Below are positions 52,925 through 60,857 of a stretch of 64,000 nt of DNA, piece by piece. Location of the stretch: the NCBI RefSeq assembly GCF_030680935.1, contig NZ_JAUXUP010000007.1, positions 1-64,000 of the forward strand, given 5' to 3'. The DNA is from Polaromonas sp. Lineage in GTDB: Bacteria; Pseudomonadota; Gammaproteobacteria; Burkholderiales; Burkholderiaceae_C. The notes under the pieces were generated by a model. That model did no database searches. It had not been told where the DNA came from and saw only the letters and a program-made list of their open reading frames with translations. The position numbers were made by a program, and so were the translations under genes. Positions within the stretch are counted from its first letter, which is position 1; every line of letters starts with the position of its first letter.

Positions 52925-54003
52925 TGAAGCACTTCCTTCACTCCCTGTTGGCCGTCACGCTGCTGCTGACCGGCTCCCTGACCTGGGCACAGGGCCAGCA
53001 GGAATGGATTGAATCAGCGCCAGCCGAGCAGGGCATGAACGCAGAACTGCTGGCCCAATTGCGCCAGCGGCTGGAAAGCAGCGCGCCGCACATCCGCAGC
53101 GTGCTGGTGGTGCGCAACGACCGGCTGGTTTTTGAATACTACGGCCAGGGTCTGGGCCGCACCGACTTGCACGTTGTGAACTCGGTGACCAAAAGTGTGC
53201 TTTCTTCACTGGTAGGCATTGCCTTGCGGGAAAAGCTCATCAATGACCTCGACCAGAAAATCAGAACCTGGTTGCCTGAAGCCCTGGCCCCGGACGCCGA
53301 CCCCAAGGCCAGAAACATCACCCTGCGGCACCTGTTGACCATGACCGCAGGCTTCGACTGGGACGAGCAGGCCCGGGACACTTGTTTTGCAGCGCGCACC
53401 GCCAGCTGCGATCGCTTCAACGACAGGGGCGACCCCCTCAACTTCGCGCTGCGCAGGCCCGTGACCAGCGAGCCGGGTACGGTCTTTCGCTACGACTCGC
53501 ACAGCTCACAACTGCTCTCGGTGATCCTGTCGCGCGCGACCGGCATGAGTGCCGCCAAGTTTGCCGAAAAACACCTGGCGCCTGCGCTGGGCGTGACGCG
53601 CTACCAGTGGGCCTCCGATGCGCAAGGCCACAGCCGCGGCGGCTTTGGTTTGCAACTCACGGCACGCGACATGGCCAAGTTCGGCGCGCTTTATCTGCAC
53701 GGCGGCCGCTGGGCTGGCCAGCAAGTGATCCCGGCCGATTTCGCCGAAGCCTCGGTACGCCAGCAAAGCACGGGGGGCTACCCCTGGCCGGCGTGGGCGC
53801 GTTATGGTTACCAGTGGTGGGTGTTGCCCGATCCGGGCGGCCCGGCGTCTTACGCGGCCAACGGTTTGGGCGGGCAATATATTTATGTGGTGCCCTCGTC
53901 CGAGCTGGTGGTGGTGATCACCTCGCGTCCGGACGAGCGCAGGGACACCGCCGGCATCGTGCGGGAGTATGTGCTTCCCGCCCTGCGGCCGCGCCAGCCT
54001 TGA
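52924..54003 (+). CDS. Class C beta-lactamase-family serine hydrolase
   Basis: 359 residues with signal peptide (LLAVTLLLTGSLTWAQ). Catalytic SxxK is S87-V-T-K90 in VVNSVTKSVLSS; the second motif is Y190-D-S192 (YxS rather than YxN), as in esterase EstB-like enzymes, so a peptidase/esterase role is more likely than antibiotic resistance. The start overlaps the ABC ATPase stop. Confidence 0.88.
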   Translation: MKHFLHSLLAVTLLLTGSLTWAQGQQEWIESAPAEQGMNAELLAQLRQRLESSAPHIRSVLVVRNDRLVFEYYGQGLGRTDLHVVNSVTKSVLSSLVGIALREKLINDLDQKIRTWLPEALAPDADPKARNITLRHLLTMTAGFDWDEQARDTCFAARTASCDRFNDRGDPLNFALRRPVTSEPGTVFRYDSHSSQLLSVILSRATGMSAAKFAEKHLAPALGVTRYQWASDAQGHSRGGFGLQLTARDMAKFGALYLHGGRWAGQQVIPADFAEASVRQQSTGGYPWPAWARYGYQWWVLPDPGGPASYAANGLGGQYIYVVPSSELVVVITSRPDERRDTAGIVREYVLPALRPRQP

Positions 54004-54038
54004 GCTGCCGGGTACCCCCCTGAGCAAAAAAAGAGCCC

Positions 54039-54701
54039 ATGAACCCCGACCCCCTGGACACCCTGGAACTGCTGCCCGCCACGGCGCCTCGGCAACTGTT
54101 TGTGCTGCTGCATGGCGATGGCGCTGCCGCCCTTGACATGCTGGCACTGGCCACACTCATCGGCGAGTCGTTTGGCGAAGCTGCGGTGGTGATGCCCGAA
54201 GGGTTTGAAGCCATCCATCTGGGCAAAACCGTGCGCCAGTGGTTTCCGACCTTTGAGCTGACCGACAGCAACCGGGCCGAGCGTGTGGCCAAAGCCGTGC
54301 CCACGCTGGCCGCCTTCATCCGCCAACAGCAGGAGCGCTTCGGCATTTTGCAGTCCGACACAGCCCTCGCCGGTTTTGCCGAAGGCGCCACCCTGGCGCT
54401 GGCGTTGAGCGACACCCACGATGGCCTGGTGGGCCGTGTGCTGGCATTTTCAGGGCGTTACGCCGCCCTGCCCGACAAGGCGCCCGGCCTGACCACCCTG
54501 CACCTGTTGCACGGCCAGCAAGACGCCGTGGTGCCGGTGCAGCTGACCCAGCAGGCCTATGCCGAGCTGATGGCGCTGGGCGCCGACGCCACCTGCGACA
54601 TCGCCTCCAGCGTCGGGCACGAGTTGCACCCGGCGCTGATGGCGCAGGCCATACACCGGTTGCAAACCTGCGTGCCGCTGCGCTTCTGGCGCTCTGCATA
54701 G
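54039..54701 (+). CDS. Carboxylesterase-like protein with Ser-to-Ala nucleophile
   Basis: 220 residues, phospholipase/carboxylesterase (YpfH-like) family: LFVLLHGDGAAA, HGQQDAVVP with the catalytic Asp and SVGHELHP with the His. The nucleophile elbow, normally GFSxG, is GFAEGA, with alanine 114 encoded by GCC at 54378-54380, one base from TCC (Ser). Asp and His are kept, so loss of hydrolysis with retained fold is likely, unless another nucleophile is used. It lies between the class C hydrolase and the ABC permease. Confidence 0.82.
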   Translation: MNPDPLDTLELLPATAPRQLFVLLHGDGAAALDMLALATLIGESFGEAAVVMPEGFEAIHLGKTVRQWFPTFELTDSNRAERVAKAVPTLAAFIRQQQERFGILQSDTALAGFAEGATLALALSDTHDGLVGRVLAFSGRYAALPDKAPGLTTLHLLHGQQDAVVPVQLTQQAYAELMALGADATCDIASSVGHELHPALMAQAIHRLQTCVPLRFWRSA

Positions 54702-54712
54702 CCGAGTACTTC

Positions 54713-57295
54713 ATGCTGCGCCTGCTCCGCACCTTTTCCTGGCAAGAGCTGATACACCACAAGTGGCGCAATGCCGCTGCGGTGGTGGCGGTGATGCTGG
54801 GCGTGGCGCTGGCGTTTTCGGTGCAGCTGATCAACACCTCGGCGCTCAGCGAGTTTTCCCAGGCGGTGCGCTCGGTCAATGGCCAGCCGGATCTGGAGCT
54901 GCGGGCGGTACGCGGCGGCTTTGACGAGGCGCTGTTTGGCCGTGTGGCCAACCATGCGCAGGTGGCGCTGGCCAGCCCGGTGCTGGAGATCAACACTTAT
55001 GCCCTGGCTGCTGACGGCAAACGTGTGGCACTGCGTGTGGTGGGTGTGGATGCATTGGTGGTGGCCGCGCTGGCGCCGGCGCTGATGCCGCTGCCCGCCG
55101 CCGGTGCTGACCGCCTGGCGCTGCTGTCGCCCGGCCAGGTATTTCTCAATGCCGCCGCACGCGGCGCCCTGCCCGGCCAGCGGCTGCAACTGCAAAGCGG
55201 CCTGCAGTGGCTGGACACCGAAGTGGCAGGCAGCGTGGCTGCCTCCGGCGCGCCGCTGGCGGTGATGGACATTGGTGCAGCGCAAGAGTTGTTCAGCCGC
55301 ATCGGCCAGCTGTCGCGCATAGACATACGCCTGCGTGCTGGCGCCGACCGCGCGGTTTTTGTCGCGGCCCTGGCCTTGCCGCCCGGCATCACCGCCACCG
55401 AACCCGGCGACGACGCCCAGCGGGTCAGCAACCTGTCGCGGGCCTACCGCGTCAACCTGACCGTGCTGGCGCTGGTGGCGCTGTTCACCGGTGCGTTTCT
55501 GGTTTTTTCGGTGTTGTCGCTGAGTGTGGCCAAACGCGCGCAGCAGTTTGCGCTGCTCGGTGTGTTGGGCCTGACCGGCCGCGAGCGTCTGCGCCTGGTG
55601 CTGTGGGAGTCGGCACTGCTCGGCATGCTGGGCAGTCTGGCAGGCATAACACTGGGCACGGCGCTGGCGGCGCTGGCTTTGCGCTTGCTGGGCGGTGACC
55701 TGGGCGGCGGCTACTTTTCTGCCGTGGCGCCGGCACTGCAGTGGAGCGGCAGCAGCGCGTTGGTGTACGGCCTGCTGGGCGTGGCCGCTGCATTGGTGGG
55801 CGGCTGGTGGCCGGCGCGCGCCGCACAAAAATTGCCACCGGCGCAAACCCTCAAAGGTCTGGGCGCACCACCAGCCGCCGGCACGCCATACCGGCTCAGC
55901 TTGCTGTTGCTGGTGGCCGGTGCCCTGCTGGCCCTGAGCCCGCCGGTATTTGGCATTGCGCTGGGCGCCTACCTGTCGGTCGGACTGCTGCTGGTGGGCG
56001 GCATCAGCGCGCTGCCCTGGATGATTGCCCTGCTGTATGACCGGCTGGCCCCACTGGCGGCGCGTCGCCTGTTGCCGCTGCTGGCGGTGGAGCGCGCGCG
56101 GCGCGTGCGTGGCAGCGCGGCGGTGGCCGTCAGCGGCGTGGTGGCATCACTGAGCCTGGCAGTCGCCTTGACGGTGATGGTGGCGAGTTTTCGCGGCTCG
56201 GTCACGCAGTGGCTGGACGTGGTGCTGCCAGCCGACCTGTATGTGCGCACCGCCAACAGCAGCGCCGCCAGCGACACCGCGTATTTGCCACCGGACTTTG
56301 TGCAGGCGCTGGCGCAGCTGCCGGGTGTGGCGCGTATCAGCACCTTGCGCGGCACGCAGCTGCTGCTGGACGCCAACCAACCCACAGTGGCGCTGATCGC
56401 CCGCGAGCTGGACCAGCCGGCAGCCAGCCTGCCTCTGGTGGGCGAGCCCCTGCCGGTGCCCCCCGGCCTGATCGGTATTTATGTGAGCGAGCCCATGCTT
56501 GATTTGTACGGCGCACGCCCCGGCACGCTGTTTGCCCCACTATCAGAGTCTTTTGGGGCCCTGGCCCTTGCTGCACCTGCGCAAGCAGCTATCAATTCGG
56601 GAGCAAATGAAACACCCGCTGCAGCCCCCAGGTTTTATGTGGCCGGTGTCTGGCGCGACTACGCACGCCAGTTTGGCGCCATTGCGATGGACCAGCGCGA
56701 CTTTGTGGCGCTGACCGGCGACAGCCGCATCAACGACGTGGCGCTGTGGCTGACGCCCGGCGCCAGCGACGCCACTGTGCAGCAAGCGGTGCGCGCGCTG
56801 GCGCTGGCACAAACCGGCTCAGCCGAACTGATCGAGTTTGCATCAAGTGGCCAGATACGCGCTACCTCTCTGAAAATTTTTGACCGCAGTTTTGCCGTGA
56901 CCTACTGGTTGCAGGCGGTGGCGATTGCGTTTGGCCTGTTTGGTGTGGCGGCCAGCTTCAGCGCGCAGGTGCTGGCGCGGCGCAAAGAGTTTGGCCTGCT
57001 GGCGCACCTGGGTTTGACGCGCCGGCAAATTCTGGCGCTGGTGGCCGGTGAAGGCGCAGCCTGGACACTGGCCGGTGCCCTGGCCGGCCTGGGGCTGGGC
57101 CTGGCCGTGGCGCTGGTGCTGGTGCATGTGGTCAATCCGCAGAGCTTTCACTGGACCATGGACCTGGCCCTGCCCTGGCCGCGCCTCTTGGGCCTGTGCG
57201 CGGCGGTGGTGCTGGCCGGCACGGTCACGGCCTGGCTGGCCGGACGCGCAGCAGCGGGCCGCGATGCGGTGCTGGCGGTCAAGGAAGACTGGTAA
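54713..57295 (+). CDS. FtsX-like ABC permease (YbbP-type)
   Basis: 860 residues with two FtsX/MacB-PCD repeats: N-terminal helix (NAAAVVAVMLGVALAFSVQL), first FtsX helices around VALFTGAFLVFSVLSLSV, and a C-terminal set with LARRKEFGLLAHLGLTRRQI. It is probably the membrane half of the ABC system whose ATPase is at 52280. A family A repeat lies in frame at 56550-56605, in a periplasmic loop. Start 54713. Confidence 0.9.
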   Translation: MLRLLRTFSWQELIHHKWRNAAAVVAVMLGVALAFSVQLINTSALSEFSQAVRSVNGQPDLELRAVRGGFDEALFGRVANHAQVALASPVLEINTYALAADGKRVALRVVGVDALVVAALAPALMPLPAAGADRLALLSPGQVFLNAAARGALPGQRLQLQSGLQWLDTEVAGSVAASGAPLAVMDIGAAQELFSRIGQLSRIDIRLRAGADRAVFVAALALPPGITATEPGDDAQRVSNLSRAYRVNLTVLALVALFTGAFLVFSVLSLSVAKRAQQFALLGVLGLTGRERLRLVLWESALLGMLGSLAGITLGTALAALALRLLGGDLGGGYFSAVAPALQWSGSSALVYGLLGVAAALVGGWWPARAAQKLPPAQTLKGLGAPPAAGTPYRLSLLLLVAGALLALSPPVFGIALGAYLSVGLLLVGGISALPWMIALLYDRLAPLAARRLLPLLAVERARRVRGSAAVAVSGVVASLSLAVALTVMVASFRGSVTQWLDVVLPADLYVRTANSSAASDTAYLPPDFVQALAQLPGVARISTLRGTQLLLDANQPTVALIARELDQPAASLPLVGEPLPVPPGLIGIYVSEPMLDLYGARPGTLFAPLSESFGALALAAPAQAAINSGANETPAAAPRFYVAGVWRDYARQFGAIAMDQRDFVALTGDSRINDVALWLTPGASDATVQQAVRALALAQTGSAELIEFASSGQIRATSLKIFDRSFAVTYWLQAVAIAFGLFGVAASFSAQVLARRKEFGLLAHLGLTRRQILALVAGEGAAWTLAGALAGLGLGLAVALVLVHVVNPQSFHWTMDLALPWPRLLGLCAAVVLAGTVTAWLAGRAAAGRDAVLAVKEDW
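56550..56605 (-). repeat. Dispersed repeat family A, copy 9 (in ABC permease)
   Basis: CTTTTGGGGCCCTGGCCCTT, GCTGCACCTGCGCAAGCAGC, TATCAATTCGGGAGC: minus-strand copy, in frame in a large extracytoplasmic loop. Confidence 0.75.
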
Positions 57296-57479
57296 GCCCG
57301 GTTAAGGCGGCCCGTCAGCCTTTGCGGGCAGGCCGGTTGACTGGGCCCGGCTATCCACCGGCAGCGGGTGATGTGCGCTTTCTTTTGCTTACCAACGTGA
57401 CGTTTTAAATGCGGCAATGTCATCACAAGGCCGCGCGACCTGCCTAAGATGAACACATCACTTCAACAAGGCACACACC

Positions 57480-57686
57480 ATGGCGCCCGCTCAATACCGC
57501 ATTGAAAGCAGGAACACGCTACGAGGCAGCTTGTTCCCGCCTACCGCTCTCAGGCCGCTCTACACAGACCGCTCGCTGGCTGTGGCCGTGGCTGTCAAAA
57601 GCCTGGCAGACCCCACCTGCCAGGAGACCCGTGTGGTGCACATTCCCAGCGGCGAAATTGTTTTTCAGACGGCGCCGACGCACTAG
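57480..57686 (+). CDS. Small hypothetical protein
   Basis: 68 residues, MAPAQYRIESRNTLRGSLFP at the start. No signal peptide or helix, not recognised. Its 207-base frame is isolated in a 426-base gap between the ABC permease and merR; codon use looks coding but there is no clear ribosome-binding site. Could be spurious. Confidence 0.4.
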   Translation: MAPAQYRIESRNTLRGSLFPPTALRPLYTDRSLAVAVAVKSLADPTCQETRVVHIPSGEIVFQTAPTH

Positions 57687-57721
57687 AAGCCTGGGCGGCA
57701 GACCCGGATGGAGGCCAGACC

Positions 57722-58138
57722 TCAGCCCTCAGACAGCGCGTCAATCAAGGGGCAGCGGCCATCCGCCTGCGACGTGTCACATTGGCGGATCATGTCGGTC
57801 AACGCCGATTGCATCTTCACCAGATCGTCCAGCCTGGCCTGCACCATGGCCAGCTTGCGCGAGGCGAGCTGGCGCGTCTCGGCGCACACCGTGGCTTCAT
57901 CGAGCTGCAGCAGGGTGGCGATCTCTTCCAGAGAAAAGCCCAGCGTCTGGGCCCGCTTGATAAAGCGGATACGCAGCACGTCAGCGCTGCCATAGCTGCG
58001 GTAACCACTGGGCGGGCGTTCCGGTTCGTGGATCAGGCCGCTGCGCTGGTAGAAGCGCACTGTCTCCAGGTTCACGCCGGCGGCCCTGGCCAGACGGCCG
58101 ATTGTCAATGTTGCTTGGGGGGGCTTGACTCCGTACAT
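57722..58138 (-). CDS. merR: Mercuric resistance regulator MerR
   Basis: 138 residues. N-terminal MerR helix-turn-helix LTIGRLARAAGVNLETVRFY; metal-binding cysteines C85, C120 and C129, with the 35- and 9-residue spacing of Tn501 MerR (C82, C117, C126), which binds Hg(II). Start 58138 lies inside the operator dyad, giving a nearly leaderless mRNA; no better start exists. Divergent from merT. Confidence 0.92.
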   Translation of the reverse strand: MYGVKPPQATLTIGRLARAAGVNLETVRFYQRSGLIHEPERPPSGYRSYGSADVLRIRFIKRAQTLGFSLEEIATLLQLDEATVCAETRQLASRKLAMVQARLDDLVKMQSALTDMIRQCDTSQADGRCPLIDALSEG

Positions 58139-58155
58139 AAGTACAGAGTTTACAG
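58125..58155 (+). promoter_or_regulatory. mer operator-promoter
   Basis: -35 TTGACT (58125-58130), a 19-base spacer CCGTACATAAGTACAGAGT containing the MerR dyad (GTAC..GTAC), and a -10-like TTACAG (58150-58155). The over-long 19-base spacer and the dyad are hallmarks of MerR-twisted promoters. Drives merT, merP and the GDCCVxC gene. Confidence 0.8.
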
Positions 58156-58182
58156 TCAATGCCAATCAACAAGCACATGCCC

Positions 58183-58533
58183 ATGGCTACAGACAACCCC
58201 ACAAAAACCGCATTGGCTGCGGGCGCCCTGGCCGCGATTTTGGCTTCAGCCTGTTGCCTGGGGCCTTTGCTGCTGGTGTCCGTCGGTCTGGGCGGTGCAT
58301 GGCTCAGCAACCTGGCCAGCCTGGAGCCCTACCGGCCCTGGTTCATAGGCGCAGCATTGCTTGCACTGCTGCTTGCTGCCAAACGAATCTACCGGCCTGC
58401 AGCCGACTGCAAGCCCGGAGACATCTGCGCCCTGCCCGCCGCGCAAACCGGCTACAAGGCCTTGTTGATGGCGGTTGCCGCGCTGGTGCTGATTGCCCTG
58501 TCTTACCCCTACCTGGCGCCGTTGCTCTACTGA
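58183..58533 (+). CDS. merT: Mercuric ion transporter MerT
   Basis: 116 residues from ATG 58183 (MATDNPTKTALAAGALAAIL). Upstream ATGs at 58159 and 58177 exist, but 58159 lies at about the expected transcription start. First helix with vicinal cysteines ASACCLGPLLL; second pair DCKPGDIC between helices 2 and 3. MerT imports Hg(II) handed over by MerP. Usual length. Confidence 0.9.
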   Translation: MATDNPTKTALAAGALAAILASACCLGPLLLVSVGLGGAWLSNLASLEPYRPWFIGAALLALLLAAKRIYRPAADCKPGDICALPAAQTGYKALLMAVAALVLIALSYPYLAPLLY

Positions 58534-58559
58534 CCCAAAACCTTGACCGAGGATTCACC

Positions 58560-58853
58560 ATGCTGCTTCAGAAATTGACCCTCTTCACCGCCTGCGCCGC
58601 CTTGTCCATGGTTGCCGTGCAAGCCCATGCTGCCATTCAGACGGTCACGCTGGATGTACCGGGTATGACGTGTTCCACCTGCCCCATCACCGTCAAGCGG
58701 GCGCTGTCCAAAGTCAAAGGCGTGACCGCCACCCAGGTGAGTTACGAGAAGCGCCAGGCGATCGTCACCTTTGACGATGCACAAACCGCTGTGCCCGCGC
58801 TGACCAAAGCCACTGAAAACGCGGGCTACCCTTCGACCGTCAGACAACCATGA
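58560..58853 (+). CDS. merP: Periplasmic mercuric ion-binding protein MerP
   Basis: 97 residues: signal peptide (MLLQKLTLFTACAALSMVAV) then a heavy-metal-associated domain with GMTCSTCP binding Hg(II). Follows merT by 26 bases and overlaps the next gene by 4 (ATGA). Confidence 0.93.
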   Translation: MLLQKLTLFTACAALSMVAVQAHAAIQTVTLDVPGMTCSTCPITVKRALSKVKGVTATQVSYEKRQAIVTFDDAQTAVPALTKATENAGYPSTVRQP

Positions 58854-59062
58854 GCGCGCTTGTTCTTGAATCGCTGCTGAGCTGTCCGTCATGCGGCCAC
58901 GCGCAGCTCGAAACCATGCCCACAGACGCCTGCCAGTTTTTTTACGAATGCACGGCATGCAAGTTGTTGATGCGGCCCAAGGCCGGCGATTGCTGCGTGT
59001 TTTGTTCTTACGGCTCGGTGAAATGCCCGCCGATCCAGACTCAGGGCGGCTGCTGCCCGTAA
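58850..59062 (+). CDS. GDCCVxC-domain small cysteine-rich protein
   Basis: 70 residues with many cysteines: LSCPSCGHAQLE, CTACKLLMRPKAGDCCVFCS and a C-terminal GGCCP. The family is called GDCCVxC domain (seleno)protein and is known near merT/merP; Cys is used here rather than selenocysteine. Function is unproven; metal binding or Hg trafficking is likely. No merA, merC or merD follows. Confidence 0.85.
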   Translation: MSALVLESLLSCPSCGHAQLETMPTDACQFFYECTACKLLMRPKAGDCCVFCSYGSVKCPPIQTQGGCCP

Positions 59063-59090
59063 CCCACCTCCGCCCCTGCAGGGGTGCCCG

Positions 59091-59170
59091 AAGCTCAGTG
59101 CGTGATCACCACCAGCACGCTGCACGGAGAGTGCTCGGTCAGCGACTTGGACACCGAGCCATGCCGCCTG
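59091..59170 (-). pseudogene. Fragment of a universal stress protein gene
   Basis: On the minus strand it reads GSVSKSLTEHSPCSVLVVITH and stop, the C-terminus of the intact UspA protein at 60286-60723 with one residue changed. DNA identity to 60282-60355 is about nine bases in ten by eye. The rest of the gene is missing. A decayed duplicate flanking the DUF4394 gene. Confidence 0.75.
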
Positions 59171-59253
59171 CGGCGCGCAAGAACGCGTCAACACACGGGG
59201 AGGTACCAGCAGAAACAGCCCGCCATGACGGCCTGCCATGGCGGTTATTTGGC

Positions 59254-60135
59254 TCAAGGCTCCAGCGCAATACCAACCACGCGCTCACCACCGCCTATGG
59301 TGCCCAGCGACCTGGCTGCGCCAGTTTTCAGATCTATCGTCACCCAGCGGCTGGCGTTGGCGCTGTCGCTGTTCAAAGCCGCAAACGCCACGTCGCTCAC
59401 AGCCTGGATGTCAAAGGAGGCCGTCGTGAAAGCCATGCCAGTAGCGCCTACGGTAAAGAACTGACCGGTGTTGGGTGACACAGCAGGCGTGACGCCTTCG
59501 CGTGTACCTTGCGTCACCAGGGCGCCAGTGGCGGCGTCCAGCGCAAAGTTGGTGGTGATCTTGGTGTCGGCCTTGTTGTAGCTGTATGCCGCGCCAACGG
59601 TCATGGGCAACTTGCCAAAGTTCACGTCGCCCGCTGCATAAGTCAACTTGCCGTCGGTTTGCACGCCATCAAGCGCGGGGTTGCTGTCCACCACCGCGCC
59701 CGTGTCAGGGTGCAGGCGCAGGTTTTGCCCGGTGTTGCTGACCACACGGATGCGGTCAACCGTCGGGTTGAAGTCAAATCCAAACTGCGTGCCTTCGAGC
59801 TTGACGGCAAACGGCATGCCCACAACGCTGGCTGCAGCGGTGTCCTCATTGAGCGTGTAAAGCCGGCCGCTGCTGCCCAGGGCGTAGAGCTGGTCTTTGG
59901 CCACGCGGTAATCAATGCCCAGCAAGGTTTCGCCGGCCTGCAAACCCGTGATGTTGAGGGTGGCCAGAATGTGGCCAGGGCGGCCCGCATTGAACTTGAG
60001 CAGCTTGTTCGAGGCGGTGACGGCTACCGCTTTTTCAGCGCGTTCCGGGCCGTCAGGCGCCATGGTGGTGCATGCAGCCAGACTGGCAAGCGTCAGCGCG
60101 GCAAGGCTGGCAAGTTTGAAAGAGGAGGTGTTCAT
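59254..60135 (-). CDS. DUF4394 lipoprotein
   Basis: 293 residues. Lipoprotein signal peptide (LTLASLAACTT), then the DUF4394 beta-propeller-like repeat: LLGIDYRVAKDQLYALGSSG, FDFNPTVDRIRVVSNTGQNL, GAAYSYNKADTKI. Extracytoplasmic protein of unknown function. Start 60135 preceded by GAGGAGG-like AACACCTCCTC on the other strand. Between a usp fragment and an intact usp gene. Confidence 0.88.
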   Translation of the reverse strand: MNTSSFKLASLAALTLASLAACTTMAPDGPERAEKAVAVTASNKLLKFNAGRPGHILATLNITGLQAGETLLGIDYRVAKDQLYALGSSGRLYTLNEDTAAASVVGMPFAVKLEGTQFGFDFNPTVDRIRVVSNTGQNLRLHPDTGAVVDSNPALDGVQTDGKLTYAAGDVNFGKLPMTVGAAYSYNKADTKITTNFALDAATGALVTQGTREGVTPAVSPNTGQFFTVGATGMAFTTASFDIQAVSDVAFAALNSDSANASRWVTIDLKTGAARSLGTIGGGERVVGIALEP

Positions 60136-60285
60136 AGCAGACCTTTTTGGTGAGGTTTTTGGGGTTGAGCAGCTTGGATACGCGCGGCATCGCCAATCGG
60201 ATTCAAAATAAATGAACGATGGGTGGCCCCTGGCTGTGGCCGCTAACGACAAACCACCCCCGGCGCATGCGGGGATACGCGAGGC

Positions 60286-60723
60286 TCAGTGGGTAATCAC
60301 CACCAGCACGCTGCACGGAGAATGCTCTATCAGCGACTTGGAGACCGAGCCGCGCCACCAGCGAGCCGCCCAGCCGTCCAGGTGTTTGTGCCCCACCACA
60401 ATCAGGTCGGCGCTGATCTTCTTGGCATATTTGGTCACTTCGTCCACCGTCTCACCCACCAGTACCTCGCCGGTGGCCTGGTGGCCCGAGCTGGCAAGCT
60501 GCTGCAAACCTTCGGCCAGCACAGCGGTGTATTTTTCTTTCTCGTGCTCGGCCAGCGTACGGTCGTATACGCCGCCCTCTACGCCCACCAGGTCCATGTA
60601 CAGCGGGGTCACGGCAATCAGGGTCAGCGTGGCCTGGCTCCATTGCGCGATCTCGCTGCAATCGAGCAGCGCCTTCTGTCCGGCTTTGGAACCGTCGTAA
60701 GCCAACAAAATCTGCTTGTACAT
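60286..60723 (-). CDS. Universal stress protein (UspA family)
   Basis: 145 residues: ILLAYDGSKAGQKAL, a nucleotide-binding VVGHKHLDGWAARWWRGSVS (G-2x-G-9x-G-S type) and SPCSVLVV at the end. ATP-binding Usp family, cytoplasmic stress role. A truncated copy of its 3' end lies at 59091-59170. Confidence 0.92.
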   Translation of the reverse strand: MYKQILLAYDGSKAGQKALLDCSEIAQWSQATLTLIAVTPLYMDLVGVEGGVYDRTLAEHEKEKYTAVLAEGLQQLASSGHQATGEVLVGETVDEVTKYAKKISADLIVVGHKHLDGWAARWWRGSVSKSLIEHSPCSVLVVITH

Positions 60724-60857
60724 GGTCGATCTCCCGAATGAAGTCAAATGCAAAAAGGCTGAGTGCCACGCATAGGTTTCTAGGATAGACGCTAGACACC
60801 TGCCCCGCAACCGCTGTATGCCCTAAAGACCCCGCTACTTGCTGCGAGAATCGGGCC

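Noticed and set aside
52924..54003. Antibiotic-inactivating AmpC beta-lactamase
   Set aside because: SxxK is present, but YxS replaces YxN and the length and context fit esterase/peptidase-type members.
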